Positions 4,090 through 6,200 of a stretch of 6,200 nucleotides of DNA are shown here, piece by piece. Both the position numbers and the translations under genes were made by a program. Position 1 is the first letter of the stretch. Each line of letters starts with the position of its first letter. A model generated the notes under the pieces. It was given only the letters and a program-made list of their open reading frames with translations. It was not told the origin of the DNA and did not search any database. This DNA comes from Brucellaceae bacterium (GTDB lineage Bacteria > Pseudomonadota > Alphaproteobacteria > Rhizobiales > Rhizobiaceae), in assembly GCA_031253705.1 (NCBI GenBank), contig JAIRVW010000232.1, forward strand, positions 1-6,200, in the 5' to 3' direction.

Positions 4090-5418
4090 ATGCGTATGTC
4101 GCGATTCTTTTTGCCAATCCTCAAAGAAAATCCAAAAGAGGCAGAAATTGTCTCGCACCGTCTGATGCTGCGTTCGGGCATGATCCGTCAGCAGTCTGCC
4201 GGTATTTACACATGGCTGCCGCTTGGTCTGAAAGTTCTCAACAAGGTCAATACGATCATTCGTGAAGAACAGAACCGTGCCGGCGGTAATGAAATTCTGA
4301 TGCCGACAATCCAGTCCGCTGATCTGTGGCGCGAAAGCGGCCGCTATGATGCTTACGGCAAGGAAATGCTGCGCATTAAAGACCGTTCTGAGCGTGAAAT
4401 GCTGTTCGGCCCGACCAATGAAGAAATGGTCACCGATATTTTCCGCTCCTATGTGCGTTCTTACAAGGATCTGCCGCTGAACCTGTATCACATTCAGTGG
4501 AAATTCCGCGATGAAGTGCGTCCGCGTTTCGGTGTGATGCGTTCGCGCGAATTCCTGATGAAGGATGCTTATTCCTTTGACCTGAATTACGAAGGCGCAA
4601 AAGCCGCTTATTACCGTATGTTCGTTTCTTATCTGCGCACATTCTCCCGTATTGGTGTGCAGGTTGTGCCGATGCGTGCGGATACCGGCCCGATCGGTGG
4701 CGATCTGTCTCACGAATTCATCATTCTGGCGGATACCGGCGAAAGCCAGGTTTTCTGTGACCGCGCTTATCTCGATCTGAAAGTTCCGGGTGCGGATATC
4801 GACTTCTTCGATGATGCGGCAATGGCATCGATCGTTGACCAGTGGACAACACCTTATGCTGCCACCGAAGAAATGCATGATGAAGCCGCATGGGCGAAAG
4901 TCGATGCATCGGCTCAGGTTGCTGCACGCGGTATTGAAGTTGGTCACATCTTCCATTTCGGCACCAAATATTCCGAGCCGATGGGCGCGAAAGTGCAGGG
5001 ACCGGATGGCAAAGAGCACCTGGTATCCATGGGCTCTTACGGTATCGGCCCTTCACGCGTGGTTGCCGCAACGATTGAAGCGTCCCATGATGAAAACGGT
5101 ATCATCTGGCCGAAAGCCATTGCGCCGTTCGGTGCAGGTATCGTCAATATGAAGCCGGGCGATGCGGCTTGCGATGCTGTTTCCGAAAAGCTCTATGAAG
5201 CGCTCACCAATGCCGGTCTCGATCCGCTGCTCGATGACAGCGACGACCGTCCGGGTTCGAAATTCGCGACTATGGATCTGATCGGTGTGCCGGTACAGAT
5301 CATTGCCGGCCCGCGCAGCGTTGCCAATGGTGAAGTTGAAGTCAAAGATCGTAAGACCGGTGAACGTCAGACGATGACTGTTGAAGCCGCAATTAATCTT
5401 CTGACTGCGGGGCAGTAA
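4090..5418 (+). CDS. proS: Proline--tRNA ligase (class II, short alphaproteobacterial type)
   Basis: Prolyl-tRNA synthetase charges tRNA-Pro with proline in the cytoplasm. From the ATG at 4090 it is 442 residues, matching the short form that lacks the large editing insertion found between motifs 2 and 3 in Escherichia coli ProS. The class II core is visible. Motif 1 lies around residues 31-50 ([13 protein letters not shown]), GPTNEEMVT at 108-116, motif 2 at 138-155 ([17 protein letters not shown]), and motif 3 at 325-340 ([16 protein letters not shown]). The anticodon-binding domain is about 346-440 and includes [30 protein letters not shown] is the conserved family N-terminus, hence the 4090 start. 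However, the better ribosome-binding site serves an in-frame ATG at 4036, which would add 18 residues ([18 protein letters not shown]). The stop overlaps the next gene's ATG by one base (TAATG), so the two are translationally coupled. Confidence 0.95.
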   Translation: MRMSRFFLPILKENPKEAEIVSHRLMLRSGMIRQQSAGIYTWLPLGLKVLNKVNTIIREEQNRAGGNEILMPTIQSADLWRESGRYDAYGKEMLRIKDRSEREMLFGPTNEEMVTDIFRSYVRSYKDLPLNLYHIQWKFRDEVRPRFGVMRSREFLMKDAYSFDLNYEGAKAAYYRMFVSYLRTFSRIGVQVVPMRADTGPIGGDLSHEFIILADTGESQVFCDRAYLDLKVPGADIDFFDDAAMASIVDQWTTPYAATEEMHDEAAWAKVDASAQVAARGIEVGHIFHFGTKYSEPMGAKVQGPDGKEHLVSMGSYGIGPSRVVAATIEASHDENGIIWPKAIAPFGAGIVNMKPGDAACDAVSEKLYEALTNAGLDPLLDDSDDRPGSKFATMDLIGVPVQIIAGPRSVANGEVEVKDRKTGERQTMTVEAAINLLTAGQ

Positions 5419-6200
5419 TGTTCAAAAAGCCTGCGACAGGTGGAAAACAAGGCAACGGGGGCGCGCAATTGCTCAATAAATTGCCAAAGAAACAACAGGA
5501 AAAGAAACCGGAGGCCCCGGTAAAACGTCAGGGCACCGGACCTTTCTCCTCACTGGAACGTATGATTGCATGGCGCTATCTGCGTTCCCGCCGTCGCGAG
5601 GCTTTTATTTCGGGGATCGCCGGTTTCTCATTTACCGGTATTATGCTCGGCGTGGCCACACTCATCATCGTCATGGCGGTGATGAACGGCTTCCGCACAG
5701 AACTGCTCAATCGTATTCTCGGTATCAACGGCCATCTGATCGTTGCGCCGATCGACAGCCCGCTGGAAGATTACGACCATCTGGTCAAGCGTATGGATGC
5801 GCTGCAGGGCGTGAAATTCGCTATTCCGGTGGTTGAGGGGCAGGCACTTGTACAAGGTGCTATCGGCGCCGGTACCGGCGCATTGGTGCGGGGCTTGCGT
5901 GAGCAGGACGTGAACAAGCTTGAGCTTATCGCCAAGAATGTCAAATCCGGCACTTTCGCGAATTTTGACACCTCTGACGGCGTGGCTATCGGCACCCGTA
6001 TGGCGCAAAATCTCGGCCTTGGTGTGGGGGATGATCTGAAAATCATTTCGCCTGACGGCGATGTGACGCCGTTCGGCGTCAATGCGCGTACCAAAGCCTA
6101 TCCGATCAAGGCGATCTTTGAGATCGGCATGTCAGAATATGATGCGTCGATTGTGCTGATGCCTTTGGGCGAGGCGCAATTGTTCTTCAATCAGGAAGAC
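5418..6200 (+). CDS. lolC: LolC/LolE-type lipoprotein-releasing ABC transporter permease, 5' part
   Basis: This is the permease of the LolCDE-type complex, which extracts lipoproteins from the inner membrane for transfer to LolA. The 261 codons present run off the window edge without a stop; family members are usually a little over 400 residues, so the C-terminal FtsX domain with the remaining helices is missing. The family signature RYLRSRRREAFIS (53-65) leads into membrane helix 1 (about 62-89), followed by MNGFRTELLNRILGINGHL (89-107) and the MacB-like periplasmic domain (about 105-261). The ATG at 5418 overlaps the proS stop. The first 45 residues are a basic, Gln/Pro-rich extension (for example KLPKKQQEKKPEAPVKRQG), probably cytosolic and disordered, and longer than I recall for related proteins. 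A shorter start at the ATG at 5562 would remove the extension and part of the conserved region, so I prefer 5418. Alphaproteobacteria often carry a single hybrid LolC/E permease, so lolE or lolF would be equally fair names. lolD is expected next. Confidence 0.92.
   Translation, partial: MFKKPATGGKQGNGGAQLLNKLPKKQQEKKPEAPVKRQGTGPFSSLERMIAWRYLRSRRREAFISGIAGFSFTGIMLGVATLIIVMAVMNGFRTELLNRILGINGHLIVAPIDSPLEDYDHLVKRMDALQGVKFAIPVVEGQALVQGAIGAGTGALVRGLREQDVNKLELIAKNVKSGTFANFDTSDGVAIGTRMAQNLGLGVGDDLKIISPDGDVTPFGVNARTKAYPIKAIFEIGMSEYDASIVLMPLGEAQLFFNQED

Noticed and set aside
4015..5019. A long minus-strand open frame of 334 codons antisense to proS
   Set aside because: It is the complement of a highly conserved synthetase gene with class II motifs throughout. 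Long antisense frames are common against such codon usage, and its product looks like no protein family.

Overview
The window looks like a chromosomal segment of an alphaproteobacterium of the order Hyphomicrobiales, most likely Brucellaceae or a close relative. This rests on the 442-residue ProS of the short alphaproteobacterial type, whose sequence strongly resembles Brucella/Ochrobactrum ProS as I remember it, on its 1-base overlap with a LolC/E permease gene, and on a DUF1467 protein. The assignment is from memory of these families; no database was searched.

Layout. Positions 1-42 are too short to assign. A strong hairpin at 43-73 ends transcription, probably from both sides. A minus-strand gene (74-883) encodes an exported outer-membrane barrel protein of the 'neuromedin U'/transporter type. 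A short plus-strand gene (1105-1371) encodes a two-helix DUF1467 membrane protein. A minus-strand lipoprotein gene (1430-2131) and a plus-strand membrane-anchored AraC-type regulator (2282-3352) are divergent around a 150-base intergenic region with an inverted repeat. Between 3353 and about 4035 there is no confident protein gene. This stretch holds a probable small RNA on the minus strand with its own promoter and U-tailed terminator, a roughly 140-base block of about 26% GC with A/T tracts phased near 10 bases (likely curved DNA), an inverted repeat, and a doubtful 46-codon ORF. The plus-strand proS-lolC operon (4090 onward) then runs off the window edge.

How it fits together. proS and the Lol permease are housekeeping genes for translation and lipoprotein export. 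In Brucella-type genomes I recall the DUF1467 gene lying directly before proS. If so, about 2.7 kb (lipoprotein, regulator, small RNA, AT-rich DNA) has been inserted here, and proS has acquired a new leader. The lipoprotein/regulator pair may form a small envelope-sensing module; this is inference from divergent layout only.

Most notable items: the predicted small RNA at 3453-3603, the curved AT-rich block next to it, the divergent lipoprotein/7-TM AraC pair, and the conflict between the conserved proS start and the only good ribosome-binding site upstream of it.
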